Assembly (NCBI RefSeq): GCF_013409255.1
Contig: NZ_JACCAS010000001.1
Coordinates: forward strand, 2,604,001-2,668,000
Direction: 5' to 3'
From: Paraburkholderia bryophila
GTDB taxonomy: Bacteria; Pseudomonadota; Gammaproteobacteria; Burkholderiales; Burkholderiaceae
DNA: 64,000 bases
Shown here: piece after piece, positions 35,013 to 44,735 of the stretch
How positions within the stretch are numbered: position 1 is the first letter of the stretch
Layout of the letters: every line of letters begins with the position of its first letter
Notes under the pieces: model-generated
Seen by the model: only the letters and a program-made list of their open reading frames with translations
What the model was told of the DNA's origin: nothing
The model's database searches: none
Program-made: the position numbers and the translations under genes

Positions 35013-35076
35013 AACGTGCGAACAATTCTAGCACAGGCATTTTCCATTTTGCCTAGCCCCAAACCCCGGTAAACCA

Positions 35077-35424
35077 TCACTTCGACGGCGCGCCTTTCAG
35101 CACCCAATCAACCACCGTCCGAATATCCGCGTCGCTCATCGACTGATGCGCAGGCATCGGAATCATGCCCCACACGCCGGTCCCACCGTTCTTCACCTTA
35201 CTCGCCAACTTAGCCGGCGCCTGCGCATCACCCTTGTACTTCGCCGCGATTTGCTGGAACGACGGACCAACCAGTTTGCGGTCCACCGCATGACATCCCA
35301 TGCAAGCATTCGAATTAGCAATACTCTGCCCACCCGGCGCATCCGCAGCATGCGCGCTCGACACAAACAGCCCCACCACCGCCCCAACCAACACCGACCC
35401 AACAACAATCACACCGCGCTTCAT
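35077..35424 (-). CDS. Small class I cytochrome c
   Basis: A 115-residue periplasmic electron carrier. The signal peptide ends SSAHAADA. The mature protein has one haem site, CMGCH (about residues 41-45), and a distal Met in MIPMPAHQ (about 93-96), as in the cytochrome c551/c552 class. Its ATG overlaps the stop of the BON-domain gene upstream (ATGA), so the two are coupled. The electron partner cannot be told from sequence. Confidence 0.92.
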   Translation of the reverse strand: MKRGVIVVGSVLVGAVVGLFVSSAHAADAPGGQSIANSNACMGCHAVDRKLVGPSFQQIAAKYKGDAQAPAKLASKVKNGGTGVWGMIPMPAHQSMSDADIRTVVDWVLKGAPSK

Positions 35425-36218
35425 GGCGTAGTCGCTTTCGGATTACCCGGATGCACCGCGTTCGAATTGCTGACCGGCGCCGGCGCCTGCTGATCAAGCG
35501 GCCGCGAGCTCACCGACGAATCCGGAACCGCGCCGACCGTCGGCGCACTCACGTCCGGCTGCGACGCGCCCGTCGCCGGCGCAGTCGCTGCTGCCGCAGC
35601 CGCCGCTGCAGCTTCCTGCGGCTGAATGTACTGGAACAGCTTCACGACCTGCACCACGCCCGGCACACGACTCGCGACATCCGCGCCGCGATTGCCTTCG
35701 TCCATCGTGACGAGCCCCATCAGGTACACCGAGCCACGCTCGGCCACCACCTTGAAGTTGTTCGCCGAAATATTCTTCTCGGCGATCAGCGCGGTCTTCA
35801 CGCGCGTCTCCAGATAGGTATCGTTGGTGCGCGACGAGAACGAACTGGCCGGCATGATCGCCAGTTCGTTGACGATCGTGTTGACGTTGTTCAGACCACG
35901 CACAATCGTCTCGGCGCGCTGCTTCGACACGTCGCCCGCGACTTCGCCGGTCAGCAACACGCGACGATTGAACACCGCGACGTTGACGTGCGCGTTGTCC
36001 GGCAGATTCTGGCTGATCTGCGAGAGCGCCTTCACCTGCAACTCGCGATCTTCGGTCTGCGCGCCGAGCGTGCGCCGGTCGGTCGCCACCAGCGCGCCGC
36101 CGCCCGCAGCTCCCGCAACGGCGAGAAAGCAACCCTGCAACGTCGCGGACAGCCCCGCCGCGAACCCAACCACCAGCACGGTTCTCACCAGTGTCTTCTT
36201 GACGCGGAATACGCTCAT
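35421..36218 (-). CDS. dolP: BON-domain outer-membrane lipoprotein, DolP/YraP-like
   Basis: The start is ATG 36218; a TTG lies one codon earlier. The product has 265 residues with signal peptide and lipobox (LQGCFLA, Cys about 31). Two BON domains follow (about 60-130 and 135-205), each with the V-x-L-x-G-x-V core: VLLTGEVAGD and VYLMGLVTMDEGN. DolP supports outer-membrane integrity in E. coli and lies beside diaA there, as here. The Ala/Pro/Ser-rich C-terminal tail of about 60 residues is longer than in E. coli. Confidence 0.85.
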   Translation of the reverse strand: MSVFRVKKTLVRTVLVVGFAAGLSATLQGCFLAVAGAAGGGALVATDRRTLGAQTEDRELQVKALSQISQNLPDNAHVNVAVFNRRVLLTGEVAGDVSKQRAETIVRGLNNVNTIVNELAIMPASSFSSRTNDTYLETRVKTALIAEKNISANNFKVVAERGSVYLMGLVTMDEGNRGADVASRVPGVVQVVKLFQYIQPQEAAAAAAAAATAPATGASQPDVSAPTVGAVPDSSVSSRPLDQQAPAPVSNSNAVHPGNPKATTP

Positions 36219-36244
36219 CAACTAGCTCTCCTTCGGAATCAATC

Positions 36245-36943
<699 letters not shown>

Positions 36944-37047
36944 TCAATGCATCGCAAAGTACCCTGCATTTCGCGTATCCGCGTCGCCCCGTGGCCCGGA
37001 CGCGAGCGCAAGTTTATCGTACTCACGCGGGTTCTCCGCGCGCGCCA

Positions 37048-37503
37048 TCAGACTTCGTCGGCGCGAAACGCGTCACGCAACCAGACGAGCCGGCCGGCTT
37101 CGAACGCAACCACGTCAAAACGGCACGCGGGTTGATCGTGCGAACAGCGGCCGCGAGTGACCAGATAATGCTGCGCCGCGCGCACGATGCGCTGTCGCTT
37201 GCGCCAGTCGATGCTCGCCGCCGCGCCGCCATAGTGACCGTGCGCCCGCGCGCGGACTTCGACGAACACCAGCGCACCGTCACGGTCGCGCATCACCAGA
37301 TCGATCTCGCCGCCGCGGCACGACACGTTACGCGCGACGAACCGCAAACGCTGCCGCTGCAAAAACTCCTGCGCGCGCAATTCGAAAACCGCGCCGACGA
37401 GTTTGGACCCGGCCGGTCTTGAAAAGTTGTGCGGGGTGGTGGGCGGTGGTGCACGCCGCGCCGTAGCCACCGAACTACTCACCGCCTCGCGCCCAAGCCC
37501 CAT
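37048..37503 (-). CDS. yraN: UPF0102 family endonuclease-like protein YraN
   Basis: The start at ATG 37503 gives 151 residues. The frame stays open to an ATG at 37596 that would overlap the rsmI start, so the true N-terminus is uncertain. The core has [12 protein letters not shown] (about 45-56), [20 protein letters not shown] (about 70-90) and [13 protein letters not shown], the Holliday-junction-resolvase-like PD-(D/E)XK pattern of UPF0102. It is divergent from rsmI, as in related genomes. The cellular role is not established. Confidence 0.88.
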   Translation of the reverse strand: MGLGREAVSSSVATARRAPPPTTPHNFSRPAGSKLVGAVFELRAQEFLQRQRLRFVARNVSCRGGEIDLVMRDRDGALVFVEVRARAHGHYGGAAASIDWRKRQRIVRAAQHYLVTRGRCSHDQPACRFDVVAFEAGRLVWLRDAFRADEV

Positions 37504-37594
37504 CTCGCCGCGCTCACCATCCTTAGCCCCCAGAACGCCCGGCGCTGCGTGGCACAATGGCGGCCTCTTTCCGTCTGTTTGCGTCTTCTGTCTC

Positions 37595-38497
37595 ATGACT
37601 CCTCTCTCCGAACTCGCGCAAGGGCAGCAGTACCCCGCTGCCGCGCTGTATGTGGTGGCCACGCCGATCGGCAACGTCGCCGACGTCACGCTGCGCGCGC
37701 TGCATGTGCTCGGACTGGTGGACCGCATCGCAGCCGAAGACACCCGCAACACCGGCCAACTGCTCGCGCGCTACGGCATCTCGAAGCCGCTCGTCGCGGT
37801 GCATCAGCACAACGAGCGGGCCGCGGCGCAGCGCCTGATCGAACATCTGCAAGCGGGCGAGCGCGTCGCGTATGTCTCCGACGCGGGCACGCCCGGCATC
37901 TCGGACCCCGGCGCGAAACTGGTCGATGCCGTGCGGGAAGCCGGCTTCCCCGTGATTCCGCTGCCCGGCGCAAGCGCCCTCGCCACGGCGTTGAGCGCGG
38001 CCGGCGACTGGGTCGCGACGTTCTCGTTCCTCGGCTTCCTGCCGCCCAAGCCGAAGGCCCGCGCCACCGCGTTGCAAGAACTCGCGCGCCATCCTCACGC
38101 GATGGTGTTCTACGAAGCTCCGCACCGGATCGTCGAGACGGTGCAGGCGCTGGCCGACGCGTTCGGCGGCGAACGCAAACTGCTGATCGCGCGAGAGCTG
38201 ACAAAGTTACACGAAGCGCTGCACCAAGGCACCCTGGCCGAAGGGCCAACGTGGCTCGCCGGCGATCCGAACCGCCAGCGCGGCGAATTCGTGCTGGTGG
38301 TGGAAGGCGCTCAGCCGGAAGCCACCGGCGAACACGATCACGACGCGTTGCTAGGCATCCTGCTGGAAGAGTTGACGGTGAGCAGCGCGGCGAAGGTGGC
38401 GGCGTCGATCACCGGGGTGTCGCGCAACGCGCTGTACACGCGTGCGTTGGCATTGAAGAAAGACGACGAAGCCGAAGACGACCCCGAAGAAGAATAA
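37595..38497 (+). CDS. rsmI: 16S rRNA 2'-O-methyltransferase RsmI
   Basis: A 300-residue tetrapyrrole-methylase-fold protein that methylates the 2'-O of C1402 in 16S rRNA with SAM. Signatures are [19 protein letters not shown] (about 18-36), [35 protein letters not shown] (about 93-110), and [12 protein letters not shown]. The small C-terminal HTH region, [21 protein letters not shown], is also present. No Shine-Dalgarno sequence is seen before the ATG. A strong terminator follows 15 bases after the stop. Confidence 0.96.
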   Translation: MTPLSELAQGQQYPAAALYVVATPIGNVADVTLRALHVLGLVDRIAAEDTRNTGQLLARYGISKPLVAVHQHNERAAAQRLIEHLQAGERVAYVSDAGTPGISDPGAKLVDAVREAGFPVIPLPGASALATALSAAGDWVATFSFLGFLPPKPKARATALQELARHPHAMVFYEAPHRIVETVQALADAFGGERKLLIARELTKLHEALHQGTLAEGPTWLAGDPNRQRGEFVLVVEGAQPEATGEHDHDALLGILLEELTVSSAAKVAASITGVSRNALYTRALALKKDDEAEDDPEEE

Positions 38498-38512
38498 GCA
38501 GTCGGACAAAAA

Positions 38513-38540
38513 AAAGGGCCTCGCGGCCCTTTCCTTTTTT
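38513..38540. terminator. Rho-independent terminator between rsmI and rlpA
   Basis: AAAGGGCC and GGCCCTTT pair around TCGC and are followed by CCTTTTTT. An A run on the other side lets it serve both convergent genes. Confidence 0.9.
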
Positions 38541-38626
38541 GACAGAGATGGCATGAACTGCCACCGCCGCCATGCTACGAGTGCGCCCATCACGCACCCA
38601 CCCGTAGCCTCACCATCGATTTCCGA

Positions 38627-39229
38627 TCACTTATCGCTGTTCGAACCCGAGTTCGACGCCAGCGTTTCGTTCATCTCGGCGCGTGCTTCCTGCTGCGTCA
38701 GACCTTCGATCTTGACGCGCGCCGTGCCGGCATGACGCATATCGAGGACGCTCGCAGCGGCCATCGACAGATCGATCACACGGCCGCGAGCATACGGACC
38801 ACGGTCGTTGATCCGCACGACGACCGAGCGCGACGTGGCCGGGTTGGTCACGCGCACATACGAGCCGAGCGGCAACGTGCGATGCGCGGCGGTCAGCGCA
38901 TGCATATCGTAGCGTTCGCCGTTGGCGGTGCGACGGCCGTGGAAGCCGCGGCCGTACCACGACGCGCGACCGGTTTGATGAAAGTCCGAAATGTCCGAAC
39001 CATCGTCCGTTAGCGGCTTGGCGTCGGCCAGCGACGAGCCCGCAGCGCTTGCGCCGGAGGCCGGCGCGCTACCGAAAGCTTGCGGTCCGAAGGTCCCTGC
39101 CTGCGCCGCTTTGGTGCTCAGCGGCGAATCATTGGCGGACGTGTTCGCGGTGCCCGGAGGCGTGGCGCAACCGGCCAGCACAAAAAAGGCAAAAAGAGTC
39201 CCCAGACCACGGGATAACCGAGTTTTCAT
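38627..39229 (-). CDS. rlpA: RlpA-family septal ring lytic transglycosylase
   Basis: The ATG at 39229 places the signal peptide and lipobox (LAGCATP) normally, giving 200 residues; a longer start at 39259 is possible. The double-psi beta-barrel domain (about 85-185) has GRASWYGRGFHGRRTANGE, TAAHRTLPLGSYVRVTN and VVVRINDRGPYARGRVIDLS, including the conserved Glu and Asp. RlpA acts on peptidoglycan lacking stem peptides at division sites. It lacks the C-terminal SPOR domain of the E. coli protein, which is common in this lineage. Confidence 0.93.
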   Translation of the reverse strand: MKTRLSRGLGTLFAFFVLAGCATPPGTANTSANDSPLSTKAAQAGTFGPQAFGSAPASGASAAGSSLADAKPLTDDGSDISDFHQTGRASWYGRGFHGRRTANGERYDMHALTAAHRTLPLGSYVRVTNPATSRSVVVRINDRGPYARGRVIDLSMAAASVLDMRHAGTARVKIEGLTQQEARAEMNETLASNSGSNSDK

Positions 39230-39477
39230 AAGACGTGCAATCACAATGTCGAGCCGCATCACGCGAAATTGAGCGTGTTGCCTGCGACTCCGGCGGCAAT
39301 GGACGACAACGCGCCGCGCCACATAAGCGCAGAACGTCAAAGCCCGGATGCGGCCCAATCGGCCGCTACCGCACGGTTAATTTTCACGTCTGGCGCAACC
39401 TGTCCCCGGCAGCCTGACCAGACCCCACATGCCGCCATCGAACGTGGCAAACACGCTCTTGCGCGCGGAACTCAGCG

Positions 39478-39688
39478 CACAGGAACGGCGGCGTAGGCCC
39501 CACCCAGCGTCACGGCAGTTAAGTCCGTAGCAGGCGCGTGGCACCTGGCTGGGCAAGACGTGTGCATCGAAAGCTCGATACTTGATGGCTGTCCAGCAGT
39601 GCGACAGCCCAAACTTGAGTGGCGATCCGCGTGCCCATTTTTGATGGGGACGCATCGCCTTGTGGCATGCCCAGTTCCCTAGGCATGG
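39478..39688 (-). ncRNA. ssrS: Probable 6S RNA
   Basis: On the minus strand an exact TATAAT (39694-39699) stands seven bases before a roughly 200-base structured, non-coding stretch. The ends can pair (GGGAAC near the 5' end with GTTCC near the 3' end), and several internal hairpins form (GGCTGTC/GACAGCC, CCCAT/ATGGG). The 3' part contains GGACTTAACTGCCGTGACGC and GCCTACGCCGCC, which parallel the 3' half of E. coli 6S RNA (CTTAAAACTGCGACGAC and GCCTGCGGCGGC). 6S RNA sequesters sigma70 polymerase. The exact ends are estimates. Confidence 0.58.
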
Positions 39689-39866
39689 GGTGCATTATAC
39701 CCAAAAGAAATTTTTGAGATGCCAAGCGACTGAAAACCTTGATGAATTTTCACGCTTGCTGCAAAAATGAGCGGACCAAAGCCCGTCGGGGCGGGCCTTC
39801 CGGGCCCTCGGCGGAGCTAGCTCGCAGGCCGGTACAATCAACCTTTTCCTCGCGGCGCCGTCATCC

Positions 39867-40511
39867 ATGAAAGTCACCTTGATCCCCGTCACGCCGTTCC
39901 AGCAGAACAGCTCGCTGCTCGTTTGCGAGGCAACCGGACGCGCGGCCGTCGTCGATCCGGGCGGCGATCTCGATGTCATCCAGGGCGAAATCGCGCGTCA
40001 GAACGTGACGGTCGAAAAAGTGTTCCTGACGCACGGCCACATCGATCACTGCGCCGGCGCGAAGACGCTGGCCACGCACTACGGCGTGCCGATCGAAGGC
40101 CCGCATCCCGACGAAAGTTTCTGGCTCGACAAGCTGCCGGACCAAAGCACGCGTTTCGGCTTTCCCGCGGCCGAGGCGTTCGAGCCGGACCGCTGGCTGC
40201 AGAACGGCGAGACCGTGCAGTTCGGCGACGAAACCCTCGAGGTCTATCACTGCCCAGGGCACACGCCCGGTCACGTGGTGTTCTTCAGCCGCGCGCACCG
40301 GCTCGCGCTGGTCGGCGACGTGCTGTTCGCCGGTTCGATCGGCCGCACGGATTTTCCGCGCGGCAATCACGCGGATCTGGTGCGCTCGATCCGCGAAAAA
40401 CTCTGGCCGCTCGGCGACGACGTCACCTTCGTGCCGGGCCACGGACCCACGTCGACGTTCGGCGCCGAGCGCCGCAGTAATCCCTACGTCGCCGACGGAG
40501 TCGAGGCATGA
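39867..40511 (+). CDS. Metallo-beta-lactamase-fold hydrolase (glyoxalase II-like, YcbL type)
   Basis: A 214-residue enzyme with the metal motif THGHIDHCAG (about 54-63), CPGHTPGH (about 130-137), GDVLFAGSIGRTD (about 150-162) and a final VPGHGP (about 192-197). This is the compact glyoxalase II-like set that binds two metals and hydrolyses thioesters such as S-lactoylglutathione. The length matches the short YcbL subgroup rather than GloB. Its stop overlaps the next start (ATGA). Confidence 0.92.
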   Translation: MKVTLIPVTPFQQNSSLLVCEATGRAAVVDPGGDLDVIQGEIARQNVTVEKVFLTHGHIDHCAGAKTLATHYGVPIEGPHPDESFWLDKLPDQSTRFGFPAAEAFEPDRWLQNGETVQFGDETLEVYHCPGHTPGHVVFFSRAHRLALVGDVLFAGSIGRTDFPRGNHADLVRSIREKLWPLGDDVTFVPGHGPTSTFGAERRSNPYVADGVEA

Positions 40512-41137
40512 GCAGCGAAATCTATGTGAGCACCGACGTCGAAGCCGACGGCCCGATTCCCGGCCCGCATTCGATGCTGAGTTTCGCCTCGGCCGCCTAT
40601 ACCGAAGACAAGCAGTTGATCGCCACCTTCTCGGCGAATCTCCATTTGCTCGACGGCGCGAAGCCGCACCCAGTGCAGGAAGCGTGGTGGAAGACGCAGC
40701 CCGAAGCGTGGGCCGCCTGTCGCAAAGATTTGCAGGACCCCGCCGCAGCGCTGACCGCCTATGTGGATTGGGTCGAAGCGCTGCCGGGCAAGCCGGTGTT
40801 CGTCGCGATGCCGGCCGGCTTCGACTTCACCTATATGTTCTGGTACATGATGCGTTTTGTCGGCCGTTGCCCGTTTTCGTGGTCGGCGCTCGACATCAAG
40901 ACACTCGCGTTCGCGATGACCGGCCTGCCGTATCGCAAGAACATCAAGCCGCGCTTTCCGAGACACTGGTTCGACGAACATCCGCACACGCACGTCGCGC
41001 TCGACGACGCGATCGAACAGGGCGCGCTCTTCTGCAACATGCTCAAGGATTTGCGCGCCGGCCAGGCGGCCCTGCTCGCAGCCGCTAAAGATGGGGACGG
41101 CTCAGGACAAAACGCCGCTGAGAAACCGGCAAATTAG
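40508..41137 (+). CDS. RNase H-fold 3'-5' exonuclease-like protein
   Basis: A 209-residue protein. The N-terminus IYVSTDVEADGPIPG carries the D-x-E of DEDD exonucleases at about 10-12, and the C-terminal HVALDDAIEQGALFC at about 163-177 supplies the later Asp residues with a His five positions before. The middle (GFDFTYMFWYMMRF) could hold the second motif. It is translationally coupled to the upstream hydrolase gene. The substrate, RNA or DNA, is unknown. Confidence 0.75.
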   Translation: MSSEIYVSTDVEADGPIPGPHSMLSFASAAYTEDKQLIATFSANLHLLDGAKPHPVQEAWWKTQPEAWAACRKDLQDPAAALTAYVDWVEALPGKPVFVAMPAGFDFTYMFWYMMRFVGRCPFSWSALDIKTLAFAMTGLPYRKNIKPRFPRHWFDEHPHTHVALDDAIEQGALFCNMLKDLRAGQAALLAAAKDGDGSGQNAAEKPAN

Positions 41138-41226
41138 GTAATCTCCCTCGACCAGGCCGTTTTACATTGCGTTTCGTTTTCGAGCCCTCTACCATGCGTT
41201 GATAGGCGACGCTAACGGAGGCGCAG

Positions 41227-41685
41227 TTGACACTCGATACGTTCTCACAAAAAATCCTGCGCCTGCTGCAGCTGGACGCACGCCGCTCCGTGCAAGAAAT
41301 TTCCGACCAGGTCGGCCTGTCGAGCACGCCGTGCTGGCGGCGGATCAAGGACATGGAGCAGTCGGGGGTGATCCAGCGCTACACGGCGCTGCTCGACCGG
41401 GAGAAGCTGGGATTGCATGTGTGCGCGCTGGCGCATATTCACCTGACGCGCCACACCGAGGGCGGTGTCGAGCAGTTCGAGCGGGAAATCACCACCTGCC
41501 CGGAAGTCACCGAGTGCTACAGCACGACCGGCGAATCCGATTACATCCTCAAGATCGTCGCGCCGGACATCAAGGCGTACGACAGCTTTCTACACGAACG
41601 CATCTTCAAGATTCCCGCGGTCGCGCAGGTACGGACGAGCGTCGTGCTGCGCGAGATCAAGTTCGATACGCAATTGCCGCTTTGA
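41227..41685 (+). CDS. Lrp/AsnC-family transcriptional regulator
   Basis: The start is TTG 41227, preceded by GGAGG at 5 bases; no ATG is available near. The 152 residues comprise an N-terminal HTH (RSVQEISDQVGLSSTPCWRRIKDMEQSGVI) and a C-terminal RAM effector domain (CYSTTGESDYILKIVAPD). Such regulators sense amino acids. The regulated gene is not obvious, as neighbours are a nuclease-like gene and a convergent cation transporter. Confidence 0.92.
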   Translation: MTLDTFSQKILRLLQLDARRSVQEISDQVGLSSTPCWRRIKDMEQSGVIQRYTALLDREKLGLHVCALAHIHLTRHTEGGVEQFEREITTCPEVTECYSTTGESDYILKIVAPDIKAYDSFLHERIFKIPAVAQVRTSVVLREIKFDTQLPL

Positions 41686-41728
41686 GCAACGGCCGCCGGT
41701 TGAGAAGTGAGTTAACCGGCGCTGTGCG

Positions 41729-42946
41729 CTAATGAATCTTGACGAGATCGGCGGACGGATCAGCACCGGCCGCTTTCGCGGGGCCGGTTTCGTCCAGCTT
41801 CACATCCCATTCCTGTAGCACGTTCAGCTTGCGGGCGCCCAGTCGGCTTTTAAGCGCCGCCAGGTCAACGCTCGCGAGATCAGGCGCGCTACCGCTCAAC
41901 GTGCGCGAAGGCAGCACCAGATCGACGTCGAGCCCCGTGCTCAGGTAATGAATGTCGACCGCGGCCGCCTTCACGCCGGCCACAGCCAGCGCCGCATCAA
42001 TCTCCCTGGTTACTTCCTCCCGGTTGGGCAGATCGACCGGCGGACGCGCCAACGCATCGTTCTCCGGATCGACATGAATCAGTGCGTCGAGCACGCGGCT
42101 GTCGCTCAACACGCGCATGCGCGCCGACTCGGCAATGTAATGCCCCTCCGACACTGAGATCAGCGGATCGACCAGAATATGCGCGTCGACCAGCGCGAAA
42201 TCACCCATCTTGCGAGTGCGCAGTTCATGCACGTCGCGTACGCCCGGCGTGGACAGCAGCAGCGTGCGCATGTCGTCGGTGGCGACTTCGTCGAGCGCGC
42301 GGTCGGACAGATCTTGCAGCGCGTCCCAACCGAACGTCCAACCCATGCGCGCCACCATAAAACCGACAATCGCCGCGGCGATCGGATCGAGCAAACGCAC
42401 GCCGGCAAGACTGCCGATAATGCCGATTGCGACCACCAACGACGAAGCGGCGTCAGAACGCGCATGCCATGCATTGGCGATCAGCATGGCGGAACGCACG
42501 CGTTGCGCTTCGCGCAGCATGTAGCGAAACAGCCCTTCTTTCGAAATCAGGACGAGCACCGCGACGGCGAGCGCACTCATATGCACGGCCGGGATACTTT
42601 GCAAATCGGCGAGGCGCGTTCCGGCACGCCACAACATCCCGACGCCGACCGCAATCAGCAGCGCGCCGAGAAATAATGACGCCACCGTTTCATAGCGGCT
42701 ATGTCCGTAATTGTGATCGGCGTCGGGCTTCGCGCCGCTATGCCGATTGGCAATCAGCACGACAAAATCAGAAATCAGATCGGCGAGCGAATGAATGCCG
42801 TCGGCCACCAACGCCTGCGAATGCGCAACCACCCCGACGACGATTTGCAGCGTCATCAACCCTGTATTGAGCGCAATACTGACAAAGGTACTTTTGCGCG
42901 CAACGCGATGTTTTTCGTCGGACTGGCCGGCGGCGAGGGAAGGCAT
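41729..42946 (-). CDS. Cation diffusion facilitator family transporter
   Basis: A 405-residue inner-membrane cation/proton antiporter. Six membrane segments lie in the first 230 residues. The metal site motifs are ADGIHSLADLISD (about 47-59) and NAWHARSDAASS (about 155-166), each with the H-x3-D pattern. A cytoplasmic domain (about 230-310) follows and the C-terminal extension reaches 405, longer than the usual 300 residues. The metal (Zn, Fe, Mn or Co) cannot be assigned from these motifs alone. Confidence 0.9.
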   Translation of the reverse strand: MPSLAAGQSDEKHRVARKSTFVSIALNTGLMTLQIVVGVVAHSQALVADGIHSLADLISDFVVLIANRHSGAKPDADHNYGHSRYETVASLFLGALLIAVGVGMLWRAGTRLADLQSIPAVHMSALAVAVLVLISKEGLFRYMLREAQRVRSAMLIANAWHARSDAASSLVVAIGIIGSLAGVRLLDPIAAAIVGFMVARMGWTFGWDALQDLSDRALDEVATDDMRTLLLSTPGVRDVHELRTRKMGDFALVDAHILVDPLISVSEGHYIAESARMRVLSDSRVLDALIHVDPENDALARPPVDLPNREEVTREIDAALAVAGVKAAAVDIHYLSTGLDVDLVLPSRTLSGSAPDLASVDLAALKSRLGARKLNVLQEWDVKLDETGPAKAAGADPSADLVKIH

Positions 42947-43121
42947 CGAAGAAGCCGTAGCAGAAACTCAATCCGCGCATTCTACCCGGCGCATCTCGAA
43001 AAGCACCGGAATGCCCCTAAAAAATCCTTTTAAATCAGCCGCTTATCAAAATGAAAAGCATTCGCGTTCCGGTTCCTTGAAGTGCTTGTGACAAAAAACC
43101 AGCACCGTTTTCAAGCGCAAT

Positions 43122-43154
43122 AAAAAAACCGCGCCCTGACAGGTACGCGGTTTT
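43122..43154 (-). terminator. Rho-independent terminator downstream of the H-NS gene
   Basis: AAAACCGCG and CGCGGTTTT pair over 9 bp around a 12-base loop. On the minus strand the stem continues into a run of seven T. It lies 90 bases past the H-NS stop. Confidence 0.82.
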
Positions 43155-43244
43155 CTGGTTCGTCACCGTTGCGCGATTGGCGCAACTGATTGACGTGATT
43201 CGTAATACCTATAGTCCAGCGGAATTAGCCGCCAGCCCACAACA

Positions 43245-43547
43245 TTACTTCTGGATCAGAAACTTCTCACGATCCAGACCTGCGATCCAACGCGGCGGTT
43301 TGCCACGGCCGGACCACGTGCTGCCGCTATCCGGGTCGCGATACTTCGGTGCGACGCCTGCGCGCGGACGGCCTGCTTTAGCGCCCTTCGCGGCACGGCC
43401 ACCGCCGAGTTCAGTCAGCGAAATGCCGTAGTCGGCCATTTTCTGCTTGATCTCATTCAACACTTCCGCGTATTCACGCGACTTCGCTTCTTCGATCTGC
43501 TTTTCAAGCTTCTCGCGCTGAGCGAGTAGTTCCTTGTAGGAAGACAT
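43245..43547 (-). CDS. H-NS family nucleoid-associated protein
   Basis: A 100-residue protein of the short Burkholderiaceae H-NS type. The N-terminal coiled coil (about 1-45, KELLAQREKLEKQIEEAKSR) mediates oligomers. A basic linker follows (AKGAKAGRPRAG), then the DNA-binding domain with YRDPDSGSTWSGRGKPPRW (about 70-88) that contacts the AT-rich minor groove. It likely silences foreign AT-rich DNA such as parts of the island in this window. The upstream region is AT-rich, suggesting autoregulation. Confidence 0.93.
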   Translation of the reverse strand: MSSYKELLAQREKLEKQIEEAKSREYAEVLNEIKQKMADYGISLTELGGGRAAKGAKAGRPRAGVAPKYRDPDSGSTWSGRGKPPRWIAGLDREKFLIQK

Positions 43548-43942
43548 AGGTTCCCTTGTGATATGGATAAATGACTGCCAGTCTTAAGCCAGCTTGCCCT
43601 TTGAAGGTGATCATGCCTCGGAATTTGATGGCGAGATTAACACAAAATAGAAAGACTACAAAAGCGTCTGCGTAAAATTAATCCAGAAACGTTTCAAAAA
43701 ATTTCCAATGCATGCGGCTGTAACGCGTTTCCTTTCAATTTGCCAATTGCGTATTTCGCTAAAAGTTCCTAGCCCGCATCCTTAATTCTGAGATTAACTA
43801 GCAAAACATGAAAATTACGATGACGATCCAGCATCAACATTTCATGGCATGAGAGCTTCATCATGAAATGTCGGAGCATATTGCGGCCCGCGCGCCGCAC
43901 TGTTATTGCCGCATGAGTGTTTTCCCCGAATCGCAATAAAAC
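43548..43942. other. AT-rich region upstream of the H-NS gene
   Basis: These 395 bases include the H-NS promoter region and the 3' flank of the HugZ-like gene. They are clearly richer in A and T than the surrounding core, with several A and T tracts, which would suit H-NS autoregulation. No gene is supported. Confidence 0.45.
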
Positions 43943-44605
43943 CTAATTCGCGTAGCGCTGCATGCAATCTTCTAGCGCCCCATGCAAGGATTCAGTATTC
44001 AGTTTGGCATCGTCGAAGACGAACCGGCTGCGCGCGCCATCGCGTTTCAGATCGGCGCCATATCGATCGACACCGAGCAATTCCAATCCGTCGACGTGTC
44101 CGGCATGCCGGGTGAAGTGTTCGATTAGCGCGTTCTCTTCATCGAAAGCGAGCGGCGGCAGCGGATCGAGTTCGGCGCCGCCCAGCCAGCCCATCGCGCC
44201 GAAGCCGCCGATATAACGTAACCGTTCGAGCCGCATGACCCAGAAGGTGAAATCGCCGAGCACCAGATAGCGTTCGGCGTCGGGGTGATAGCGCAGGTAT
44301 CGTTGCACGATTTCCGGGCTCGAGTCGACCGCCTCGAAGGTGCCTAGCAGGGTGACGCGTTGGCCGCTCAGTACGTCGCCGTCGGGTGCGTCGACGGCCA
44401 GAAAACCAGCGCGCGGGTCGGCGTGCAGGTTGTGGGTATGCTCGGCCAGCCGGCTCACCAGAATCGTCGGCCGATGCTGCAAGCCAGGCGCGAACGGCAG
44501 CACCGACGGATAAGGAAACCCTTCCGGCTGACGCGCGTGAGTGGCCAGCGTGCCGACAGCGGCCGTGTGCAGCAGATGGAGCGGAGCGTGAGCGGGAATA
44601 TTCAA
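43943..44605 (-). CDS. HugZ-like pyridoxamine-oxidase-fold protein
   Basis: The start is TTG 44605 with GAGG upstream, giving 220 residues. The split-barrel FMN-binding-like domain (about 1-145) includes ATHARQPEGFPYPSVLPFA and LVSRLAEHTHNLHADPRAGF, and the C-terminal DUF2470-like domain (about 150-220) includes FDEENALIEHF and GVDRYGADLKRDG. This fits HugZ and related haem-utilisation or haem-degrading proteins. No haem uptake genes are adjacent, so the physiological role is uncertain. Confidence 0.83.
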   Translation of the reverse strand: MNIPAHAPLHLLHTAAVGTLATHARQPEGFPYPSVLPFAPGLQHRPTILVSRLAEHTHNLHADPRAGFLAVDAPDGDVLSGQRVTLLGTFEAVDSSPEIVQRYLRYHPDAERYLVLGDFTFWVMRLERLRYIGGFGAMGWLGGAELDPLPPLAFDEENALIEHFTRHAGHVDGLELLGVDRYGADLKRDGARSRFVFDDAKLNTESLHGALEDCMQRYAN

Positions 44606-44735
44606 GTGCGCGTTCCTCGATAGACAGGCGGCGGATGACGGTGAGGCCGATGAGTTCCAAGCATAAGACAGCATGCTTCGTTAGAATCGAAAATTCGCTT
44701 TCAAAGCGCTTTCTCCCGCCTCCGCTCTCCGAGAG

